Positions 55,859 through 64,000 of a stretch of 64,000 nucleotides of DNA are shown here, piece after piece. The stretch is from Areca catechu (Eukaryota > Streptophyta > Magnoliopsida > Arecales > Arecaceae), in NCBI GenBank assembly GCA_021397845.1, contig CM038053.1, positions 148,202,041 through 148,266,040 of the forward strand, in the 5' to 3' direction. The notes under the pieces are model-generated. The model made no database searches and was not told the origin of the DNA. It was given only the letters and a program-made list of their open reading frames with translations. Numbering within the stretch: position 1 is the stretch's first letter; each line of letters begins with the position of its first letter. The position numbers and the translations under genes are program-made.

Positions 55859-56422
55859 TGTAGGATAGTGTTCGTGGATGTTGGGGCTTTGCATTCGCAA
55901 CGAAGTTGGCAGATCTGGCGGTGGACAGTGATGTCTTAGACAACAAAGGAAAGGGGGGTTTGGATCTGGGTGGAGAGGGTCGGTGGTGGATGTTGATCGA
56001 CCGGGGAGGGGGCTTTGGAAGGGAAGAAGATGTTAATGGTCTTGGAGGATAAAACATACCCTAATCCTCTAACTCTGATACCATGTTGATGGGGGACAGG
56101 ACGTGGGATGGATCATTGGTGAGCCTAGAAGTCACCTAGATTAGCGTACCACTATTTGTTTTTTTATTTTTTATATTTTTCTAGGAAGATGGGGAAGGAA
56201 CAATGGTGAAGGAAGAAACGGATGGTTGGATTTGGATAACTAGGGCCTCACAACCCTTGATGTTATGAAGAACAAAGACCAACTAGGACCTCACACCCCT
56301 CGATGTTCTGAAGAACAAAGGTAAATTAGGGTCTCACACCACTCGATGTTCCGATGAACAAAGGCTAACTAGGGCCCACACCCCTCGATGCTCGAAAGCA
56401 AAGGCAAAATAGTGCACCTCTC
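55859..56422 (-). mobile_element. Element E, right part: leader, primer site and start of 5' LTR
   Basis: Bases 55859-56072 are non-coding leader. The minus strand reads TGGTATCAGAG at 56073-56083, and the LTR starts at 56087 (TGATGGGGGACAGGACG). The LTR matches 3512 onward, including subrepeats at about 56243-56405, and is cut at 56422 by another LTR start (TGATGCGGGATAGAG). Confidence 0.65.
56073..56083 (-). other. Primer-binding site, element E
   Basis: The minus strand reads TGGTATCAGAG, three bases inside the LTR boundary at 56087. Confidence 0.8.
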
Positions 56423-56559
56423 TGATGCGGGATAGAGATCAGAGTTGGATCGCTGGCGAGCTGAGAAGTCACCAAGGATTAGGGCTTGCTTGGATGAAGA
56501 AAGAAGAGGGTGAAGGGATTAGAAAGATAACTAGGGTTCAGATTGATTAACGGGTAGTG

Positions 56560-56949
56560 GATTACTACTGGGCATATATCTTGGGATCCTAACCTTATGG
56601 GGTTCCGGTCGATGGCCTATGGGTTTGGATCTATAGGTCATGGGTCTATTAGGCTTATAGGAGTGGGTGCATAGGATCTATGTTCATAGGTTTTGGGTAC
56701 ATAGGTTCTAGGTTCGTATAATTTGGGTAGTGTGGGTAAAGGTGGCTCAGATTTGGATCTAGTCTGAGTCCTATGAGTTTTTTCTAGGGTTCCTATCCGA
56801 ACATCTACTTGGACAAATCTATGATTTACCTGGGTGAATGATTGGGCTACTTGCTTAGTAAGGGCTTTAATCTAGGATTCAAGATTATCCATGGATTCAG
56901 CCAGTGGTGGGGGTGGTGGATGATATGAAGCGCCTGCCCTAGTGTATAT
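56560..56949 (-). pseudogene. Element G Gag N-terminus
   Basis: The frame at 56949 reads ATA-Tyr-Thr-Arg-Ala-Gly-Ala-Ser-Tyr, the family Gag start M-x-T-R-x-G with the ATG changed to ATA. A run of prolines, MDNLES and an early stop follow. Further left in another frame are repeats of Tyr-Glu-Pro/Tyr-Val-Pro type. The capsid core is missing. Confidence 0.5.
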
Positions 56950-57959
56950 GCAAGACTCAAACTAGTCGATTATGGGTGCCTAGACCTAGAGCCCAATCAG
57001 AATGGATTGACTCAACTTACACACAACTCAACTCCTAGTTCTTCAACTGGCAAGGTAAGAGGTGGGATGGTGGGAGGCCCATTACTCTCGCAGGGACCCA
57101 ACTAAGGAACCACCGATCTGCTTAGGTCGTTTGACTCTATACCTCTAGCCTATACACTAGTGTCCAGTAAAAGGAAATGAATTGGGTGCACCAGTCATCC
57201 CACAATGGTTGATCCCGAACTGTTGATGTCCCAGCCCTCTAAGGCAAATTATGTCTACTCGATTTTAATTATGGTTGGGTTCAGATGCAAGGGTGGTGGT
57301 TTTTAGGCTAAGGAAAGGTAATGACCTCCTTCCCTTATCTTGGATATTGATGCCCTTATGTTAATTATGCAATGATGGCAAGCAAATGTGAATACAATTT
57401 ACGATTTTTAAGTATTTTTTTGGGTATTTTGTGAATATATGTAAATTTTTTTTTGGTATTTTTTAAATAGAAAGATAATTTACCAATAATGACCTAATAT
57501 GCTGAAAACATAATAAAATTTTAAGATATGCAAAATTATACTAAAACAATCCTAAACTTGTTGAATTTGACTTTGCTGCCAAAAACATGGCAGAACTGTT
57601 CTCAGGCAGTATTCTAGCTGGCAAAAAATTCACAGACTGAGATAATTTTAAGAAAATTCCTAAAATTAAATTCAATTACAAGGAATTTAGAAAAATAAAT
57701 TTTAGATTTTTATGAGTCTTTTGTGGGTAGAAATAATTGAAACAGCAGGCTATATACTGAGAAACCTAAGATGCAGAAAAACTCTAAAGAACTCTTTGTT
57801 TTCTTCTTTAGGGGTCAATCACAGAGGCACCCCTACATGCCAAAGGAGATTCCGTAGATTTGAAAAAGAGGGTCTTGCAGCCCTACTTATCTCCTATGAA
57901 CGGACAGCCATGGTGACACACCTGATCCGAGTATTCAAAGAGAATTGAGCCCAAATAGG

Positions 57960-57971
57960 TTCTGATACCAA
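57960..57971 (-). other. Primer-binding site, element G
   Basis: The minus strand reads TTTGGTATCAGAACC around here, one mismatch from the TGGTATCAGAGC core, next to the LTR starting at 57974. Confidence 0.7.
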
Positions 57972-58200
57972 ATGATGCGGAACTAAAATGCATGCATAAG
58001 TATTTTTGTATTTTTTTTATATTAAGAGTTAGATATTTAAATCATGAAGATCAGACCAAGAACCTAAGTAGAGTGTTCTATGCAAATAAGAAGCAATCAA
58101 ATGTAAAATATGACCTAAAAGAAATAGAAAAGAGGACCACCGAGGCTGAGAAGTCTCGATTGGGCTAGTTCCCCTTCAAGAATGCTACTGGCAAGCAGAG

Positions 58201-58282
58201 TGATAGGAACCCAAAGTCCATTATAGTTTTGTCGAGTCTTGTAGTACATTAGTCTTGAGTGACTTGAGTCCTGTACAGAAGT
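58201..58282 (+). repeat. LTR H, left portion (continues at 62379-62737)
   Basis: It begins TGATAGGAACCCAAAGTCC, homologous to the F LTR start, and is cut after GAAGT (58278-58282). The right half resumes after GAAGT at 62374-62378 with sequence homologous to the following part of the F LTR. Confidence 0.6.
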
Positions 58283-58377
58283 GGATAAGGACCCGAGTCC
58301 CTTTTTGATTGGTTTCGGTTTCATCAACCTTGCTGAGCCTGACTCGATGGAGTCGAGTTCTTCCCACCCCAGGGGAA

Positions 58378-60396
58378 TGATGGGGACCCGAAGTCTATTA
58401 CAGTTTTATCGAGTCCTGTAGTCCATTAGTCCTGAGTTACTTCAGCCCTATACTGAAGTAAGTCAGTTAAGTCCCTTTAGTCCAGTGAGTTGTTTTAGTT
58501 CAGTCAGGTCTGATCGAGTCATTCAGGTCATATACAAGAAGAGAGTTCGCAGCCAAGAAATCCACCAGGTCACCCCAACCAAAGTTGGTCTTCATGCACA
58601 AGGGCCATTTCATGTCGCCAAGCATACAAGAGAGAGCTCCAGTCCAAGATAGGCCCACAATTGACCAAGTCCACCAGGGTTTCTTGGCCCACAAGTCAGG
58701 GTTTCATAGACCTCAAGTTATGTACCCTGGGTGATACGCGACTATATGCATGCAATTATTTTTGTGTGTTTTATATGTGGAGTTAAGTGATTAAATCTCG
58801 AATTTCATATTAAAATAAGTTGTAGGGAATTATGTATGAATTTTTGAAGTCAAGCATGCAGGTTAGAACCTAGAAAAGTAATAAAGAAGGATCGTCGGGG
58901 CTGAGAAGCCTCGGTTAGGGCAAGTTCTCACATAATAAAATTACTGGCAGCAGAGGGGGTGTACCTGGTAATGTCTAATGCACCCGATGTAGATTGCAGT
59001 GAAGGGATCTCTCGTTCCTCGATGGATGTGGCCTGGAAAATTGAGCCAAAGACTCGTGGATTCCTGGCTTTTTGCTTGGTGGTCCGATTGAGGCTTGGCT
59101 GGAGTCGTTGGATTCGTAGGAACTCGGGGACCTCCAAACGACCTGTCAGCGGTTAGAAAACTCACAAGGGAACAAGGAAACAAGAAAAATAGCAAGGGAA
59201 AGAATGTTTTGGTGGAGGGCGGCTAGGGCTCTGGAAGGTTGGTTGGCTGCAGGAATTTGTTGCAACACCGGGAAGAAGAAAGCACCAATAAAACCCCTTA
59301 AGCACAAAGCAGGGTAGTACAAAGAAATTGAAGAGAACTCAAGTTTTAATTCATATATCAAAATCTATCATCATACAAGAGACTAGGGTCCTTTAAATAG
59401 ACCCTTAGTCTTGGGTCCCATGTAAGGGTACATTAGACATTACATAAGAATCCTTTTCCCTCTCAAACCCTAGCTAGAAAATAAGGAAACATTAGGTAGA
59501 AAAAATTCCTAAAAATTCTCTTGACTTGGTCAACACTCCAAGGATGCCTAGGGGGGTGTGTCGGGCTTCTAGGAGCAGCAAGGGGCTCGGGCGCATGGGC
59601 TTGGGCCTCTGGAAGCTGGGGTTGCCTGGTAGCCACGTAGCAGGAATATTCCCTGGTATCTTGCTTTATATGGGCTTGGGCTTGGTGCATGAGCTTGATT
59701 TCTTTGGGCTAGGATGCACAAGGATCTCTGGAATCATATATGCCCTGGTCTATGAATATACTTTGGCATATGGAATGGAATATGGGCATCTGGAGGGCAT
59801 CTGCAAGGAATCAGGGTTTCTTATTTTCCTCATAGGGTCTTCAAATCTTCAAGCTGGGTTGGACTTGGGCTATACTTTCATGTCTTCAATCTAGTTAGAC
59901 TTGGTCTTCACTTGTATGATGTAGTATTGAGTTTTCACTGTACCAAGACAGGACTAAAAAAAATAAAATTAGCTCAACATGAGCTGACTAGCATTGGACT
60001 GAACTAGCTCAACATGAGCTGACTAGTACAGAATTGAAATAACAACTCAAAAGACTCAAATAATAACTAAAATGGACTCAGATGGGCTAAGCCCTTATTA
60101 CAGATGGACTCATAAATTATTGATCAATCCACAGAGGGTTGAAAAGCCTCTATCTTATTCTGGTGCATCTGTTGTCTGCACCACTGGGGTGAATTTGGAA
60201 ATATCACCCCTTCCCTCGTATATGAATTATCTTTTTTCTTATGAATACAAACAAAAAAATATTTTGGTTGAGTTTTGAGTTTTTCTCCGGATTGGAGTGG
60301 GTGTGACGCCCTAGTTCTCTATTCTTATGTGCAAGTCCTAATCTCCTGGTAACTTCTACACTCGCAAGTGATCCTTCCCCACTCTGTCCTGCATCA
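58378..60396 (+). repeat. Element F LTR 1 (562 bp, split by S3)
   Basis: It reads TGATGGGGACCCGAAG...CCTGCATCA. With S3 and one TSD removed its length equals LTR 2. Confidence 0.8.
58732..60183 (-). mobile_element. S3: solo LTR (1452 bp) inside element F LTR 1
   Basis: It reads TGATACGCGACTATATGCAT...GTCTGCACCA with perfect TSD CTGGG (58727-58731, 60184-60188). It is the same family as S2. A minus-strand TATA-like box is at 59392-59399. No internal sequence is present. LTR 2 of F shows the empty site (near 62160). Confidence 0.9.
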
Positions 60397-61811
60397 ACTT
60401 AGTATCAGAGCCCTAAGGATTACAGTTTTCTCTTCCTTCCCGGCTTCCCATTGTTCCTCCTGTCCAGATCTCCATGTGCAAGGCTTCTCAAGCCTCGGTC
60501 AGCCACCGAGGTCCGTTAACATCCCGCACCCAAGCCCCTCTCCTCTCCATCGCCCGAGAAGCCCATCTCCAGCACTGCCTCCGATCTAGTCTCCCCGTCC
60601 GCCTCCATCACGTGAAGCCTCCCACAGCCCCCTATTCCTGCTCACCGCTTGCAGCCGACACCACAACCCACCCTCCCCAACAGGATCTCACGTTCCTCGC
60701 CGTACCCCTCCCCATCCCACCCCATCTGCCCCAACGAGTCTCGTGCCAAGGCCCTGACCGTCGTCGCTGCCCTTGCCGACCCCGGCCTCAACCGCATAGT
60801 TGGCCGCGGCATCCCGTTCTCCCCCCCATTTAGGCATAGCTTGGCCTCGCTGGCCCCATCCACAGCATCAGAGGCACCGCCCCTGGCATGAGGCAGGCTC
60901 AGCCCTCCCGCCCCATTCCCCTACCCTTGATGGAGTTCCCAAAGCCAGAGCCGGCCAACTCCATCTCCGACACCACCCCCAAGGAGGATTTTGCCCTCTC
61001 CCTCATGATGCTCTCATGCAACTTCTGGACCAAGGCCAAGTCCGAAGCAAAGGACAACGACGAGAAGCGACAATCAGAAGGCTACGAAGAAGATGATGAG
61101 ACAGCGGGGAAGAAGGGGCTGATCGTTTCTTGCTAATTATAGTTAATGTCGAGGCCTATTAGGTCGGCTTCTCCACCCCCCAGGCCTGGGATGCCGGGAT
61201 GTGGTGTGTTTTCCTCGCTGAGACCCAGGATGCCCCCCCACCGCCGCCCGTGCCCCATCACCATCGAACACCAATGCTGGTCCACCGTTCCATCTGTGCA
61301 ACCGTCTCCTCAATGCCGCACTCCACCTGCAGTCATCCCCAGCCGGCCTATGGGACTTCCCCCCTCCTCCCTGCTACTGTCGCCCGACCCAGCTACCTCT
61401 GCCATGACCCCTGCCGACCGAGCTACCATCTCCGCCACAGCACCGCCATCGGCAAACGCCTACCGGATGGCCTTCCGAAGCCTCCCCTGTTCCTCAATTC
61501 ATCCATCCAGAGAAGAAGGAAAAAGCGACAACATGATCGTGAATGTGAGATCGTTCACCGTTGCCGACTTTAGCACACGGTTTCTAGAGCAGCATGCTTT
61601 CTAGAGTAGCACGGATTTTAGCACTGCATGGCTTCCAAAGCTGCACAGTTTTTAGTGCAAAGTTGAAAAAAAAGAAAAGAAGTTAAAAAAAATAAAAATA
61701 AAAATAAAAATGGATGAACCAAGCCTTGGAGTCCCTTTTTGATTGGTTTCAATTTCATCAGCCCTGCCGAGCCTGACTCGATGGAGTCGAGTTCTCCCCA
61801 CCGTAGGGGAA
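60397..61811 (+). other. Internal region of element F (C-rich, no pol)
   Basis: The primer site at 60400-60411 is TAGTATCAGAGC (one mismatch). The next 1.2 kb is very C-rich on the + strand, giving Pro/Ser/Arg-rich frames on several phases that I do not treat as genes. Near the end is an A-rich run and the sequence CCACCGTAGGGGAA before LTR 2. A possible host-gene fragment is annotated separately. Confidence 0.55.
60888..61136 (+). pseudogene. Possible captured C2H2 zinc-finger (ZAT-type) gene fragment in element F
   Basis: The 82-codon frame includes SISDTTPKEDFALSLMMLS followed by an acidic tail (EGYEEDDE). Plant ZAT-type C2H2 proteins have an L-box of the form E-x-x-x-A-x-x-L-M-M-L-S between their fingers, preceded by Ser/Thr/Pro-rich sequence. 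No zinc finger (QALGGH) is visible here. The match is short; capture of a host exon by the element is an inference, and chance resemblance is possible. Confidence 0.4.
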
Positions 61812-62373
61812 TGATGGAGACCCGTAGTCTATTATAGTTTTGTCGAGTCCTGTAGTCCATTAGTCCTGAGTTACTTGAGTCCTATACTAAAGTAAGTCAG
61901 TTAAGTCCGTTTAGTCCAGTGAATCATTTTAGTTCAGTCAGGTCCGATTGAGTCATTCAAGTCATGTACAAGAGGAGAGTTCGTAGCTAGGAGATCCACC
62001 AAGTCCCCCCAACCAGAGCTGGCCTTCATGCACCTGGGCCGTTTCATGCCGCCAAGCCCACAAGAGAGAGCTCAAGTCCAAGATAGGCCCACTCTTGACT
62101 AGGTCCACCAGGGTTTCTTGGCCCACATGTCAGGGTTGCTTAGCCCTCAAGATATGTTCCATGGGGTGAATCTATAAATGCCACCCCACCCCTCTTGTAT
62201 GAATTATCTTTTTTCTTATGAATACAAACAAAAAATTATTTTGGTTGAGTTTTGAGTTTTTCTCCGGATAAGAGTTGGTGTGACACCCTGGTTCCCTATT
62301 CTTAAGTTCAAGCCCTAATCCCCTGGTGACTTCTACACTCGCTAGCGATCCTCCCCCACTTTGTCCCATATCA
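61812..62373 (+). repeat. Element F LTR 2 (562 bp)
   Basis: It reads TGATGGAGACCCGTAG...CCCATATCA. AGCGATCCT lies at 62344-62352, about 20 bp before the end. It is the uninterrupted reference for LTR 1. Confidence 0.8.
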
Positions 62374-62378
62374 GAAGT

Positions 62379-62737
62379 GAGCCAATTGAGTCCTGAGTGA
62401 TGTAATAAAGTGAGACAACTAAGTTCAGTTGAGTCCACCTAGTTAGGTCCAGTCATTTTTAGTCCAGTCAAGTCCAATGAAGTCCATTCAAGTTATGTTC
62501 AAGAGTAGAGTCAACAAATCAAGAATTCACCAGGCCCCCTTAACCAGAGCTGGATTTCATACACCTGGGCCCTTTCATGCAACCAAGCCCACAAGGGAGT
62601 GACTCCCTCGATCCAAGAATGGTGGCACTCCAGTTCAGCCCAAGCCCATGGAGTTGCTGCCCAAGCCCAAGAGGAGTTTTCCTGGCCCTCAAGTCATGTA
62701 GTTCCAGTCTATTTGGAGTCCAGGGACTTGGGTAACT
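62379..62737 (+). repeat. LTR H, right portion
   Basis: It is homologous to the middle of the F LTR (CCAGAGCTGG, CACCTGGGCC, CAAGCCCACAAG in the same order) but clearly diverged. It stops at 62737, where a new LTR start (TGATGCAGGATGAC) appears. Confidence 0.55.
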
Positions 62738-64000
62738 GATGCAGGATGACTCTAAGAATTGCTAAATATGCAGAAAAATAGTAAACTAATTTTTTTATAA
62801 TTTAATTTGTTGGCTAGATTTCCAAAATTAAGAAGAACTAGCAAGAAGAATAGCAATGCATAGAATCATCATGATCTCAAAATAACTCATTTAAGATAAT
62901 GAAAGACATGTCCTAGGAATTGAAAAACTCCTATTCTAGGATAGATAATCTTTATCAAATCAGATATCAAGAGAAGAGAAGGATGTTACCAATCAGTGAT
63001 TTAAAGAACTTCCGATGAAGAGAACACACAACACTCAGATTGGAGCCTGGATCATGAAGCTCGGTTCCCTTAAATTTGATGACTGATTTAGGCGATCCTG
63101 GAGGAAAGGAAAGCCTCCTCTAGGGAGGTGAAACACCTTGAGTATCCTGTAAGCATCATGGGTCAATCAAAACAGCAACAACAAAATAATAAAAAGAGAT
63201 TAGGGTTAGTAGAAATCTAAAATCAGGGTTTGAATGTGGGCAGCTTGAAGAAGGATGTTGCTCTTTTCTTTGGGTGGCCTAGGGCACTCTTCCTTTGGGT
63301 GTGTGAAGGCTTGGATGATAGAAAGCTTGGGCATGGAATGATGCTAGGTCAGCAAGGATGTTTAGGGCACACATAGTAACCAAAGAAATACAAAAACTCC
63401 AACACCAACACAAGAACACAAGTTCTTAAACCAATGTTTCAGCAAACATTTAATTCAAGAGATAAAAGTTGCTTACAAGAGGGGGAGGGGTGGATTATTT
63501 ATAGATGTTCCCCAATTTCTCTCCTAGTTAGGATAGGATTACAAAGTTGAGAGGGAGAGGGATTACAAGTTTGCTTAAGACTAGGAGAATACACTTTGAA
63601 TGCAAATAAAACTAGTTCCCTTTATTCTACTTGGATTTTTCTCCTCATTTGACTTGGTCCAAGCACTCTCTTTTGGCTTGGGCACCAATATGGAGTTGGG
63701 CTTGGCATTAGGGCAGCAAGTGGCATCCTTTTTTGGATTGGTGCATGGGCTTTGGGTGCTGGAAGCTGGGGTGCCCTGGTATCAACATATTCCTTGGAAT
63801 CTAAGTTTTGGTGCTCATGGGCTTGACTCCTGGGATTGGAATCTCTTGGCCTGGGGTGTTGGCATATTCTTGGAATCATGGGGCACCTGGCATCTGGCAT
63901 ATTCTAGAGCATATAGAGGGAATCAGGCACATGGAGTGAATTAGGGCATCTGGAGAGCATCTGGAAGGTATCTATGGCTTTGGGGTGTCAAACAAGATCC
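62738..64000 (-). repeat. LTR I (runs out of the window)
   Basis: It starts TGATGCAGGATGACTC at 62738. The minus strand has TATAAATA at 63496-63503. Late sequence (TGGCATATTC, CATCTGGA motifs near 63860-63970) resembles the U3 of S2 and S3. No coding region is recognisable. The end, TSD and partner LTR are outside the window. Confidence 0.5.

Larger units (their letters stand above)
56423..58200 (-). mobile_element. Element G: 5' end of a minus-strand gypsy element with a truncated 5' LTR
   Basis: From right to left: LTR start (57974-58200, TGATGCGGAACTAAAATGCA), primer site (57960-57971), leader (about 56960-57955, partly alignable to other leaders near 57240-57360), Gag N-terminus (56949 leftward) and a Pro-rich Gag segment to about 56560. 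Bases 56423-56560 resemble the E-type LTR start, so a deletion has joined Gag to an LTR. The LTR at its right end is cut at 58200. Confidence 0.55.
58283..62373 (+). mobile_element. Element F: small non-autonomous LTR element, possibly a truncated tandem
   Basis: The order is 3' internal tail (58283-58377), LTR (58378-60396, 562 bp without S3), internal region (60397-61811) and LTR (61812-62373, 562 bp). GAAGT flanks the whole segment (58278-58282, 62374-62378). The left tail duplicates the sequence just before the second LTR (CCCTTTTTGATTGGTTTC...), so an original LTR-internal-LTR-internal-LTR structure that lost its left part is likely. No pol is present. Confidence 0.6.

Noticed and set aside
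58378..58382. GGGAA just before LTR 1 of F as its TSD
   Set aside because: The purine run is the polypurine tract of the preceding internal tail and has no match after 62373; GAAGT fits both sides instead.
60474..60833. Pro-rich 119-codon + strand ORF in element F, with overlapping frames on both strands
   Set aside because: C-rich sequence opens several frames at once; no domain, no conserved start.

Overview
The window is a block of nested LTR retrotransposons from a plant nuclear genome, almost certainly a flowering plant. I found no intact host gene, no tRNA or rRNA gene, and nothing bacterial. The evidence is Ty3/gypsy polyproteins with chromodomains, primer-binding sites complementary to initiator-Met tRNA (TGGTATCAGAGC), 5-bp target-site duplications (TSDs) and long TG...CA LTRs. 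I cannot name the species. The density of nested and decayed copies suggests heterochromatin, possibly pericentromeric.

Layout, outside to inside. (A) 1-2974, + strand: tail of a gypsy-type element with its 3' LTR, lying in a minus-strand Tat-like gag relic (2975-3511). (E) 3512-4559: left end of a minus-strand non-coding LTR element. Its other pieces are at 23038-23524, 25248-25605 and 55859-56422. Three things are inserted in E: element B (4560-23037), the LTR remnant S1 (23525-25247) and element D (25606-55858). B is a minus-strand chromovirus whose 3' LTR is split by tandem array 1 (6241-15484). D is a decayed + strand Tat-lineage element. Its 5' LTR holds solo LTR S2 (25827-27276). Its second RNase H domain is cut by element C (31674-49704), a + strand chromovirus. 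C's own chromodomain is cut by tandem array 2 (38586-47823). To the right are a minus-strand gypsy 5' end (G, 56423-58200), an LTR (H) split by a small partly tandem element F (58283-62373, itself containing solo LTR S3, 58732-60183), and an LTR running out of the window (I, 62738-64000).

Most junctions carry TSDs: CAAAT/TAAAT (array 1), ATTTT (array 2), CATCA (C), CCACT (S2), CTGGG (S3), GGGAG (S1), GAAGT (F), GAAGG/AAAGG (B) and GGTAG/TGTAG (D). The nesting order is therefore read from the sequence.

The most unusual material is the non-autonomous family in the two arrays. It occurs twice, independently, as LTR-internal-LTR-internal-LTR with a period of about 3.96 kb. Each unit keeps the LTR, primer site, structured leader, a chimeric ORF (Gag N-terminus, acidic spacer, integrase fragment) and an integrase-tail/chromodomain ORF, but has lost the Gag core, protease, RT and RNase H. 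Its likely helpers are relatives of B and C, which share the leader and the Gag start motif. The leader holds a two-stem RNA fold with compensatory changes between families, a candidate packaging or dimerisation signal. D carries a 46-bp tandem repeat with internal dyads and an antisense intron-containing gene in its 3' region. F appears to carry a fragment of a C2H2 (ZAT-like) zinc-finger gene.
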